The notes under the pieces were generated by a model. The model saw only the letters and a list, made by a program, of their open reading frames with translations, was not told the DNA's origin and did not search any database. Both the position numbers and the translations under genes were made by a program. A stretch of 17,077 nucleotides of DNA, taken from NCBI GenBank assembly GCA_020722405.1, contig DYKW01000003.1:1-17077 (forward strand). Direction: 5' to 3'. This document shows positions 1 to 6,762 of this stretch, in pieces. Position 1 is the stretch's first letter, and each line of letters begins with the position of its first letter. This DNA is from Anaerolinea thermophila (GTDB lineage Bacteria > Chloroflexota > Anaerolineae > Anaerolineales > DRKV01).

Positions 1-97
1 GGCTTTGGAAGAAACCTTCGGGACGTTTCCCCTTCTTTTTGAGATGATACTTTGGGGGCTTAAAATCGTCAGGCGTTGCACCTGGAAGGGAAAGCAT
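1..97 (-). CDS. N-terminus of an unidentified ORF, truncated by the window edge
   Basis: An ATG at 97-95 overlaps the TGA of the upstream GGDEF-STAND gene (TGATG arrangement), and the frame stays open for all 32 codons to the edge. The peptide starts MLSLPGATPDDFKPPKYH and continues with a lysine-rich stretch (KKKGKR) and then PEGFFQS. There is no membrane segment or recognisable motif in the visible part. The stop/start overlap suggests translational coupling to the preceding gene. A 32-codon open frame can arise by chance, and no good Shine-Dalgarno sequence is visible, so this is a moderate call. I do not recognise the family. Confidence 0.45.
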   Translation of the reverse strand, partial: MLSLPGATPDDFKPPKYHLKKKGKRPEGFFQS

Positions 98-3000
98 CAA
101 TCTGTAGCCTGGAGGTCGGCATCTGAAATGACCCCTTCTTTCTGAAGGATCTCCAGACAGGCTGAAAAATCTATTTCGGAGTGTGGTTGTTCGGATGGAT
201 GAGGCAGCCGATATGATTCGAGGGCACTTTTTGCCATTTTCCTGACACTATGCACAGCCCGAGAATCGGCTAATACTGCGCGCCAGATACGGGCAGCCGG
301 TTCCAACTGCCCGTTAGCGGCTTGTAGATGACCTATGTTGCACAAGATTTCTAGCCCCAGAGGAATCGCATCCACGCGTTGGCAGATGCGTAGGCCGCAG
401 AACAACATTTCACTTGCATATGGATACTCTCCTTGGGCTGTTAGCACTTTCCCCAGGGAATCGTATATGCTTGCCAGTAGCGTTTGTCCCTCCATCAGTT
501 TGGCCAGTGTTAAGGCTTGCTCCAGGTATTCTCTCGCGCGTTCGTAGTTTCCCTGTTCGTATGCCACATTTCCTAAATTGTTGAGCGTCGCCGCCATTCG
601 TCCAGTGTGATGTTGTTTGTTGATGGTTAGTGACTGCTGCCAGTATTTTTCGGCTGTGTTCAGATCCCCTTCTTGATAAGCACTTATGGCAATGTTTGCA
701 TAAGTTTTGGCCAACAGGGCTGGTTGCTGGATTCTTGAGGCGAGTTGCACTTGCCATGACATCAAGGGGCGGCTTTTGTCGTGTTGCCCAATGGCGCTGT
801 ACTGTTGTGACAGGGTGCTAGAAGCATAGAATTGATCTAACAGGCTGCCGTGCTTACGGAGAATCCGGAAGGCTTGTAGTGCTAGAGATAGGCCGCGATG
901 ATAATCTCCCAGATGATAAGTGTAAGTGCTTAACGTCAAGTGGGCATATCCAAATAGGATAGGATAAGATGTGGAAGTGGCTTCCAATGCATCTAGCAAC
1001 GCTTCTGCCAGGCGTATGCCGGCGTGGAACCAGCCATAGTGTTGATAATAGTTGTGCAGGCTATTTAGGATGGGCTGTAGGTACTGGTATTGGCCGTGTT
1101 TTATCCCCAAGTCCCAGGCTAGATACAAATTTGGTAGTTCGTTCTGAATTTCCAGGTGTATGTCTTGGAAATAAATATTGTCCCATACGGGAGTGCGTTC
1201 AGTGCACCATGTGGACAGTGTTTTTATAAATTGTTGCTGTACTCTGTGCCTGACTTCAGTATGGCGTGACAAATGATCGCCCAAGTATTGACGCAGCAGA
1301 GGATGAAAATGGTATAAAGCATGGCTGTCTCGGTTTAGGATGGCACGTTGCACTAATCCGTCTAAAAAGAACATTGAGACTTGGCAAATATCGCGCGCCA
1401 TCTTAGGGCTGAAAGCCTGTGGAAAGATGGATAACCCCATCAACATTTCTTGTTCCGCGGGCACCAGGCTGTCCCAAAAGGCATCAAAAATAGCGTTAAT
1501 CGAACGCTGTCGTTCTGGCAGGTGGGTATAAGTTCCTTCGGAAAGCATACCACTTCCCTGTTTCATGCGTTCGACCAACGATTGAAGCGAAAAGAGATGT
1601 GTCCATGAGGCAGCCAAGCGTAATCCTAGCGGCACCCCATCCGTCATTCGGCAGATTTCGGCGATATATGTTCGATTTTGAGCGGTTAACGATATATTGG
1701 TCCCATAACGGCGCGCCGAGTCCAGGAAAAGGCGTACTGCTGGAATGTATTCAAAGAAGTCGGCTGTTTCCTCGCGATGGTGTTCTGGCACCTTAAGGCC
1801 GCTCAACAGGTGACGATTTTCCTCGTACAATCCCAGCGGGGTGCGCGTGGTGACCAATAGGTGAGGCCCACGGGTTTGCTGCAAGAAATTGGAAATAAAA
1901 TCATCGTTTGCAGCCAGTTGCTCAAAATTATCCAACACCAGCAACATGCGCTGATCCCTCAAAGCTTCGAACACTGCTGCATCGGTGGGCTGTTGGGTTG
2001 TCAATTTTAACTGTAAGGTTTCAGCCACGCGTTGTGGAATCCGGTGTGATAGTTGGATATCTTCCAGGGGAATGAAAAAGACACCATCTGGAAAATTTGT
2101 CATGCTCTCCGCGGCGACCTGGCGTGCCAGGCGGGTCTTGCCGCTGCCACCGGTCCCTACGATGGAAACCAAACGTTGTTCGATAATGGCTTCTTTGAGT
2201 AAGCGCAAGTCTTTATTCCGCCCAATGAGATTGTCTTCCAGAGGGTAAATATTCCCCTTAGATTTTGGTGGGTGTGTATAGGGGGAGACATCGAAAGTCT
2301 TATATGCCTCGTTTAATTGCCATTGGCGCGCTTCCAATGCCGTTAATAAACCGGCATTTCGCAAAGCCTGCAAAACCGGCAAGATATAGGCCACGCGCCC
2401 CTCCGTTTGTTCTTGGAGCCAGTCTATAAATGGATCTGGGGGATTCCACTTGAGGATTTGCTGTACCCATACTTGGGTTTGGTCGCGCCTAAAAGGAGAT
2501 AACGACGTATTTAGCCTTGGGGTAACATCGAAGGGGAAACCTTGTTCCCAAATAGGGGATGCCGGGAGATGATAGACTAACCCAAAGAAGGGGATATCCG
2601 AAGAGAAAAACAAACGTCTCAGCAATGCTCGAGAAACATCATCCAGCATATCCCAGTTTTCTACCAACACCAGCCAGCCGGTGGCTTGCTTTTCCCTTAC
2701 CAGATTGCTCCAGGTTTGAGGTAATTCGATTTCGTCCCACTGTTTGATGAATCTGGATACCCCTTCCACTTTTGCCTCGTGAAGTGCACCTAAAATGCGT
2801 TTGTTGCGTGCTGCGTTGCCCTGAATGTGCAGTACCAGATAGCCTTGTAGACGTGCCAGGCGAGTGAGGTGCTTGAAAAAAATGGAAACCCCTGTGCCGC
2901 GCTCGGCTTGCACATATAAAACCGCGCGTTGTTGCTTTTTTAGTTGTTCAGTAAGTTGTTGGGATGAGGCTATGGCTTGTTCTTGCCCAATGATACGCTC

Positions 3001-3528
3001 TGGTTCTTTGAGTAAAAAGTGGGTTGGAAGGCTTTCGTCTTTTGAGACGATACGTGCGCGCCCCTGGTGTTTGGCTGTGTAATGCCGTTGATCGGCAACG
3101 CGGAAGAGGGTCTCGATGGTACGCCCATCTACAGGATAGGTCGCTGTACCGCCACTGATTGTCAGCGAAATCGGGGGCTCGGTAGGAAGTGGTTGATCGC
3201 GAAAGGCATGTTGCAAGCGTGCTGATAGCACATGAACCTGCATGGTATTCGTATGTGGTAAAAGCAGCAAAAACTCATCGCCCCCATAGCGGAAGATGAT
3301 ATCGGAGCGGCGTATTAACCGGCGTAGCCGCGCTACGAAGGCTTTCAGTACCGCGTCCCCGACATCGTGCCCAAAAGCATCGTTGACACTTTTGAAATAG
3401 TCCAGATCGAGGAGTATCAGGCTGAACGCTGTTTTTTCGCGTTCGGTGCGGCTAATTTCCTCCTCCAGCCGTTGTTGGAGTAAGGCACGCGTATATGCCC
3501 CTGTCAAAGGGTCAAGAGTGGTTTCCAT
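97..3528 (-). CDS. GGDEF diguanylate cyclase fused to STAND-type ATPase and TPR repeats
   Basis: This 1143-residue cytoplasmic protein has no signal peptide or membrane helix. Residues about 1-162 form a GGDEF domain: it starts DPLTG (6-10), has LDLDYFKSVND around 40-50, the intact active-site loop GGDEF at 82-86, and an inhibitory-site RxxD (R73-D76) five residues upstream. It should therefore make c-di-GMP from two GTP and be product-inhibited. Residues about 175-420 resemble an AAA/STAND ATPase with a ruined P-loop (AERGTGVS, 208-215) and a Walker-B-like LVLVEN (E290). Residues about 435-700 form a second ATPase with an intact Walker A (GTGGSGKT, 458-465), Walker B LLVLDNFEQL (D533) and a GVPLGLRLAA motif, typical of AfsR/MalT-like STAND proteins. 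From about 870 to 1090 come TPR repeats such as LNNLGNVAYEQGNYERAREY. The layout resembles class III adenylate cyclase-ATPase-TPR proteins, with GGDEF in the cyclase position. No Shine-Dalgarno precedes the ATG; a TATAAT lies 6 bases upstream. Confidence 0.93.
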   Translation of the reverse strand: METTLDPLTGAYTRALLQQRLEEEISRTEREKTAFSLILLDLDYFKSVNDAFGHDVGDAVLKAFVARLRRLIRRSDIIFRYGGDEFLLLLPHTNTMQVHVLSARLQHAFRDQPLPTEPPISLTISGGTATYPVDGRTIETLFRVADQRHYTAKHQGRARIVSKDESLPTHFLLKEPERIIGQEQAIASSQQLTEQLKKQQRAVLYVQAERGTGVSIFFKHLTRLARLQGYLVLHIQGNAARNKRILGALHEAKVEGVSRFIKQWDEIELPQTWSNLVREKQATGWLVLVENWDMLDDVSRALLRRLFFSSDIPFFGLVYHLPASPIWEQGFPFDVTPRLNTSLSPFRRDQTQVWVQQILKWNPPDPFIDWLQEQTEGRVAYILPVLQALRNAGLLTALEARQWQLNEAYKTFDVSPYTHPPKSKGNIYPLEDNLIGRNKDLRLLKEAIIEQRLVSIVGTGGSGKTRLARQVAAESMTNFPDGVFFIPLEDIQLSHRIPQRVAETLQLKLTTQQPTDAAVFEALRDQRMLLVLDNFEQLAANDDFISNFLQQTRGPHLLVTTRTPLGLYEENRHLLSGLKVPEHHREETADFFEYIPAVRLFLDSARRYGTNISLTAQNRTYIAEICRMTDGVPLGLRLAASWTHLFSLQSLVERMKQGSGMLSEGTYTHLPERQRSINAIFDAFWDSLVPAEQEMLMGLSIFPQAFSPKMARDICQVSMFFLDGLVQRAILNRDSHALYHFHPLLRQYLGDHLSRHTEVRHRVQQQFIKTLSTWCTERTPVWDNIYFQDIHLEIQNELPNLYLAWDLGIKHGQYQYLQPILNSLHNYYQHYGWFHAGIRLAEALLDALEATSTSYPILFGYAHLTLSTYTYHLGDYHRGLSLALQAFRILRKHGSLLDQFYASSTLSQQYSAIGQHDKSRPLMSWQVQLASRIQQPALLAKTYANIAISAYQEGDLNTAEKYWQQSLTINKQHHTGRMAATLNNLGNVAYEQGNYERAREYLEQALTLAKLMEGQTLLASIYDSLGKVLTAQGEYPYASEMLFCGLRICQRVDAIPLGLEILCNIGHLQAANGQLEPAARIWRAVLADSRAVHSVRKMAKSALESYRLPHPSEQPHSEIDFSACLEILQKEGVISDADLQATD

Positions 3529-3534
3529 GAGTTA

Positions 3535-3540
3535 ATTATA
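3535..3540 (-). promoter_or_regulatory. -10 hexamer of the GGDEF-STAND gene, probably leaderless
   Basis: On the minus strand a perfect TATAAT ends six bases before the ATG at 3528. Normal spacing would put the transcription start on or next to the start codon, giving a leaderless mRNA. No Shine-Dalgarno sequence and no convincing -35 box are visible. The same arrangement occurs before uvrC and before the response regulator at 11980. Confidence 0.5.
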
Positions 3541-3581
3541 AACGTGGGTTCGTTATTCTCGGAATTGCCTGCAAAGCACAT

Positions 3582-3587
3582 TATAAT
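3582..3587 (+). promoter_or_regulatory. Candidate -10 box for the DUF1028 gene
   Basis: A perfect TATAAT lies 37 bases before the chosen ATG at 3625. This would give a leader of about 31 bases that contains the Shine-Dalgarno sequence at 3612-3618. The -35 region at the normal distance (around TCGGAA, 3559-3564) matches poorly. The promoter is divergent from the -10 of the GGDEF-STAND gene, about 45 bases away. Confidence 0.4.
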
Positions 3588-3611
3588 GCGTTTGGGTTCC
3601 TTTTGTTCTTT

Positions 3612-3618
3612 AAGGAGG
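3612..3618 (+). promoter_or_regulatory. Ribosome binding site that fixes the DUF1028 start
   Basis: AAGGAGG is a near-perfect Shine-Dalgarno sequence, six bases before the ATG at 3625. It decides the start against an in-frame upstream ATG at 3544, which lies ahead of the candidate promoter and would add 27 residues unlike the family. Confidence 0.85.
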
Positions 3619-3624
3619 CGTATT

Positions 3625-4479
3625 ATGACGTTTTCTATTGTAGCCTGTGACCTAGAGCAGCAAGCCTGGGGCGTGGCTGTAGCATCCAAATTTCCCGCCG
3701 TTGGAGCGATGGTGTCTTGGGCTAGAATTGGCGCCGGCGCATTGGCGACCCAATTGTATGCCAATCTATCTTATGGGCTGCTCGGCCTGGAGATGATGGC
3801 TGACGGCTTGAGTGCCCAGGAAACCCTGAAGCGCTTGTTGGTCGACGACCCACAGCGTGAGACACGCCAGGTGGGGCTGGTGGACGCCCAGGGACGAGCG
3901 GCAACCTTTACGGGAGCGGAATGTCACCCTTGGGCTGGTGGGCAGACCGGCCCAGGGTTTGCCGTTCAGGGGAACATCCTGACCGGTGCCGAGGTGGTAG
4001 CGGCCATGGAACAGGCCTTTTTGCAGACCACTGGTGAATTACCGCAGCGCCTGTGGCAGGCGCTGTTGGCCGGTGACCGCGCCGGTGGTGACCGTCGCGG
4101 ACGGCAAAGCGCTGCCATCTACGTTGTTAAACCACATGGGGGATACGGCGGTTATCTGGATCGTTGGATAGATTATCGTGTGGACGATCATCCCGATCCG
4201 GTGGCGCGGTTGGGAGAATTGCTGGAGATGCAAGACCTATATTTTGGTGCAAGCCCGCCGGAAGAACGGCTGCGTCTGGAAGGGGAATCTGTGCGCCGTT
4301 TACAGCGCATTATGCAGGTGGCTGGCGTGTACGCTGGCCCATTGCATGGTGTTTTAGACGCAGAGACACGGACCTCACTGAATGCCTTTATTGGCAGTGA
4401 GAACTTCGAGGAACGTTGTGATGTCCAGGCTGGCTGGATTGACCCCCGGTGTTGGATTTTTTGGAGAACCGCTTTTTGA
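3625..4479 (+). CDS. DUF1028 family protein with C-terminal peptidoglycan-binding-like domain
   Basis: This 284-residue protein has no signal peptide. The first about 200 residues match the DUF1028 family: it opens MTFSIVACD, then GVAVASKFPAVGAMVSWARI, GAGALATQ and a later RETRQVGLVD. As I recall, DUF1028 is placed among Ntn-hydrolase folds, so Thr2, exposed after methionine removal, could be the nucleophile. The enzymatic reaction is not established for the family. Residues about 205-284 (from DPVARLGELLEMQDLYFG onward) resemble the putative peptidoglycan-binding domain that is commonly attached to DUF1028. The AAGGAGG at 3612-3618 fixes this start. It is transcribed alone, divergent from the GGDEF-STAND gene and convergent with the MFS operon. 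Confidence 0.88.
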   Translation: MTFSIVACDLEQQAWGVAVASKFPAVGAMVSWARIGAGALATQLYANLSYGLLGLEMMADGLSAQETLKRLLVDDPQRETRQVGLVDAQGRAATFTGAECHPWAGGQTGPGFAVQGNILTGAEVVAAMEQAFLQTTGELPQRLWQALLAGDRAGGDRRGRQSAAIYVVKPHGGYGGYLDRWIDYRVDDHPDPVARLGELLEMQDLYFGASPPEERLRLEGESVRRLQRIMQVAGVYAGPLHGVLDAETRTSLNAFIGSENFEERCDVQAGWIDPRCWIFWRTAF

Positions 4480-4529
4480 GCGGCTAGCGGGAGAGTTTGT
4501 CAGTTAGATAGCGTTGCGATTGCGCATAG

Positions 4530-4637
4530 TCAATGGGTGTGCCCCGGGAGCAGGACGGGACAGATCATTGCCAGCCATAATCCTACTGCGAACAAGATGG
4601 CAAATAACCATTGGCGAGGAGTATTTTCAAGCAGCAT
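4530..4637 (-). CDS. Small single-helix membrane protein, 35 residues
   Basis: The ORF starts ATG at 4637 and ends TGA at 4530. The product begins MLLENTPRQWLFAILFAV and contains one hydrophobic stretch (about residues 10-30, ending MICPVLLP), so a single-helix membrane peptide is likely. GGAGGT at 4646-4651, eight bases upstream, is a near-consensus ribosome binding site. The start lies 16 bases after the TauE/SafE stop, so it is the third gene of the MFS-TauE operon. A role as a small partner of one of the two transporters is plausible from position only; I know no homologue. It is below usual ORF-length cut-offs. Confidence 0.72.
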   Translation of the reverse strand: MLLENTPRQWLFAILFAVGLWLAMICPVLLPGHTH

Positions 4638-4645
4638 TTTGTCTT

Positions 4646-4651
4646 ACCTCC
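4646..4651 (-). promoter_or_regulatory. Ribosome binding site of the 35-residue gene
   Basis: On the minus strand this reads GGAGGT, eight bases before the ATG at 4637 and in the gap after the TauE stop. It is the main reason for calling the short ORF a gene. Confidence 0.75.
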
Positions 4652-4653
4652 GG

Positions 4654-5370
4654 TTAGAAAATCCAAAGTAATCGTAAGCCCAGCAGGAAAAGCATTGCCA
4701 GAATAACCTGGCGAAAACGTTCGCTGCTGACCCTTTTCCCAAGAAACAGCCCACCTGCGATTCCCAGGGCAAGAGCTGGCAAAGAATACAGATAGGACTG
4801 CCACACTTGAGGGGTAAAATTGCCGTTGATGGCATGTCCCACCAGCACAAAGATGTTGTTGATGAAAAAGAAACCCTGAAGGTTGCCCTTGAATTGGTTG
4901 GGAGACCGGCGACGAGCGTGTCCGTAGATGATTACCGGCGGTCCGGAAGTATTATATACCCCCCCTAGCGCCCCGGAAAGTCCGCCCAGGAGATATGCCC
5001 ACCAGGGGGAACGCATCTCAGAAAGTTTGAAGTGCAACCAGCTATACAGTACGTATCCTACCAGGGTGATCCCCAACAAGGGAAGTAGAATTCGCTCTGG
5101 CACGCAGCGCAGCGCACTCACCCCAACCATGGCGCCTACCAGGGAAGCAAAGATTAAACGCCCCATCTCTTGAAACGTCAACGATTCTCGGAAATAGGCA
5201 ATCAGCATAATTTCTGCTGTGCCGCCCAACAATGCCACCAGCGGCGCACTGACCTTTAGCCCTAACACAGGGGTGATAATGGGCATGGAAACCAGCGCGA
5301 AACCAAAGCCGGAAAAACTTTGGGTGAAAATAGCCAGCGCAACGGTGCCGGCAAGCAGGATATTCGTCAT
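4654..5370 (-). CDS. TauE/SafE family anion permease
   Basis: The product is 238 residues, almost entirely hydrophobic, with about seven or eight predicted helices. Signatures of the TauE/SafE (PF01925) family are visible in both halves: SGFGFALVSMPII near the N-terminus and GGVYNTSGPPVIIYG in the middle. Family members export or import sulfite, sulfoacetate or other small organosulfur or carboxylate anions across the inner membrane; the substrate here cannot be read from sequence. The ATG at 5370 overlaps the MFS stop as ATGA and has GGAGG just upstream, so translation is coupled to the MFS gene. An in-frame upstream start at 5457 would lie inside the MFS gene and add 29 hydrophilic residues, so I rejected it. 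Confidence 0.9.
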   Translation of the reverse strand: MTNILLAGTVALAIFTQSFSGFGFALVSMPIITPVLGLKVSAPLVALLGGTAEIMLIAYFRESLTFQEMGRLIFASLVGAMVGVSALRCVPERILLPLLGITLVGYVLYSWLHFKLSEMRSPWWAYLLGGLSGALGGVYNTSGPPVIIYGHARRRSPNQFKGNLQGFFFINNIFVLVGHAINGNFTPQVWQSYLYSLPALALGIAGGLFLGKRVSSERFRQVILAMLFLLGLRLLWIF

Positions 5371-6548
5371 GCGGAATCCTCCAAGACAGTGTTTGCGGGT
5401 GATGGCAGCATCCAAATAGCGGGAATAGCCAGCAAACTCAGGCCGGTACCCAACCAAAAGGTGGTGCGTAACCCGGCAACATCTCCTAGCGCTCCTACAC
5501 TGAAGAGTGCTGCGCTTTGCAGTAAAAATGCCGTCGACATGTACAGCCCGTTTGCTACGCCCCGATGCCGTGGAAAGTGATCCTGCACGATGGCCAGAAA
5601 AATTGGCTGTGGTGCCAGGCTGGTGAACCCTATGCTTACCAACAGCAGAATGCGCAGCCAGCCTTGAGCCAGTAGGAAAAGCGTCGTGAGTCCCGCGGTT
5701 GTAGCAATGGCACCGCCTAAAACCACCTTGCGCCCGAATTTATCGCTCAGCGGCCCGCCAATCAGTGCCCCGAGGATGCCGGCCGCTTCTAGTAACGAGA
5801 GTGCGCCGCCTGCAGCAAGCGGTGTTGCTCCTTCTCCTTCGAGAAATGTAGGCAGGTAGGTGGTCAATTCTACCATCAAAGCGTTGCGCAACAGTATGAT
5901 AACTGCCAATGGTATAAAAACTCGCCCCAGGTGTGGCAGAATTTTTCTAACGTTACGTTGTGGAGGAATGTAGGCTTGTGTGTTGCGCAATCGCCACGCT
6001 AGCAAAAGTGTGGCAGTCCAACCCAACAACATGACCGGCCACATACCTTCCAGGGATAGGGTTGCAACTGCCCATACCGCCAGCAACGGACCTAGCGTGC
6101 GTCCCAGTTCGCCTGCGGCCATGAACCAGCCCATTCCTTTGCCGGTTTGTCGCCCTGAAAGGCGGGCCACAATGGCCGGTGCGGGGGCATGGAACATGGC
6201 GATACTCACCCCCATTGTGAGCAATAACACCAAAGCCGCGCCGTAGGATGGCATCGCTCCCAGCAGGCTGGCCAGCGTAGCCGTCATTGCGGGTGCCAAA
6301 ATAACCAACCAGCGCATGCTGGTGCCATCTGCCAGATAGCCGATGAATGGGTTCAACACGGCTGGTAATTGCACCAGACTGGTCAGCATACCAACTTGGG
6401 TAAACGTGAGCGATAATTTTTCAATCAGTCGAGGCAATAGTGGCGCTACGAAGGCCGAAAAAGTATCATGGGTAAAGTGCCCCCAGGCGATACTGAGCAC
6501 TTTTTGCGCTTGGAAATCGGATTGCGTATTTGATGAGTCAACGGTCAT
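5367..6548 (-). CDS. MFS efflux transporter, fosmidomycin-resistance (Fsr)-like
   Basis: The product is 393 residues with about 12 hydrophobic segments, a normal MFS size. The N-terminal WGHFTHDTFSAFVAPLLP and the central FHAPAPAIVARLSGRQTGKG followed by AAGELGRTLGPLLA resemble Fsr-type exporters, which carry similar H-x-x-x-D and FHP/GKxMxxFM motifs. The second half has the MFS loop GGPLSDKFGRKVV. It probably exports a small molecule by proton antiport; the substrate is unknown. I chose ATG at 6548 because the residues further upstream in frame are hydrophilic and lie across the -10 region; only a weak GAGAG sits before this ATG. It heads the operon with the TauE/SafE permease and the 35-residue protein. 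Confidence 0.9.
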   Translation of the reverse strand: MTVDSSNTQSDFQAQKVLSIAWGHFTHDTFSAFVAPLLPRLIEKLSLTFTQVGMLTSLVQLPAVLNPFIGYLADGTSMRWLVILAPAMTATLASLLGAMPSYGAALVLLLTMGVSIAMFHAPAPAIVARLSGRQTGKGMGWFMAAGELGRTLGPLLAVWAVATLSLEGMWPVMLLGWTATLLLAWRLRNTQAYIPPQRNVRKILPHLGRVFIPLAVIILLRNALMVELTTYLPTFLEGEGATPLAAGGALSLLEAAGILGALIGGPLSDKFGRKVVLGGAIATTAGLTTLFLLAQGWLRILLLVSIGFTSLAPQPIFLAIVQDHFPRHRGVANGLYMSTAFLLQSAALFSVGALGDVAGLRTTFWLGTGLSLLAIPAIWMLPSPANTVLEDSA

Positions 6549-6599
6549 GGGGTTTGTCTCTCGGAATGAAAATTGAATGAGATATTTGTCTAACGGGTA

Positions 6600-6616
6600 A
6601 AGGGCATTATACCCTT
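6600..6616 (-). promoter_or_regulatory. -10 box of the MFS operon inside an inverted repeat
   Basis: On the minus strand a TATAAT (6606-6611) lies between the arms AAGGG and CCCTT, which are separated by seven bases. A further GGGTA/TACCC pair (6595-6599 and 6610-6614) overlaps. The -10 is consensus, but the -35 region is poor, as expected for an activated or repressed promoter. The leader to the ATG at 6548 would be about 50 bases. The symmetry could be an operator; this is inference. Confidence 0.4.
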
Positions 6617-6693
6617 CTTTTTTGAATTGCCATCGTTTTAACTCGTCTTTGCCACGCACAAATTTAGCCCTGGCAGATAGAATACAAATGACC

Positions 6694-6723
6694 TTGAAAA
6701 ATTTGCTTTTTGGGTGATACAAT
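6694..6723 (+). promoter_or_regulatory. sigma70-type promoter of the histidine kinase gene
   Basis: TTGAAA (6694-6699), an 18-base spacer and TACAAT (6718-6723) form a near-consensus promoter. The transcription start would fall near 6730, leaving about 33 bases of leader before the GTG at 6763. It is divergent from the MFS operon promoter, about 90 bases away. Confidence 0.6.
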
Positions 6724-6762
6724 CCAGAAAATCGCCCTGCTTTTTGCCTGTTATCGGATAGT

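Noticed and set aside
3544..3624. 27-residue upstream extension of the DUF1028 protein
   Set aside because: The ATG at 3544 lies before the TATAAT at 3582-3587 and has no ribosome binding site. The AAGGAGG at 3612-3618 and the family start MTFSIVA support 3625.
4469..4483. Hairpin CCGCT-TTTTG-AGCGG at the end of the DUF1028 gene as a terminator
   Set aside because: The stem is only five pairs, overlaps the stop codon and has no T-tract on either strand.
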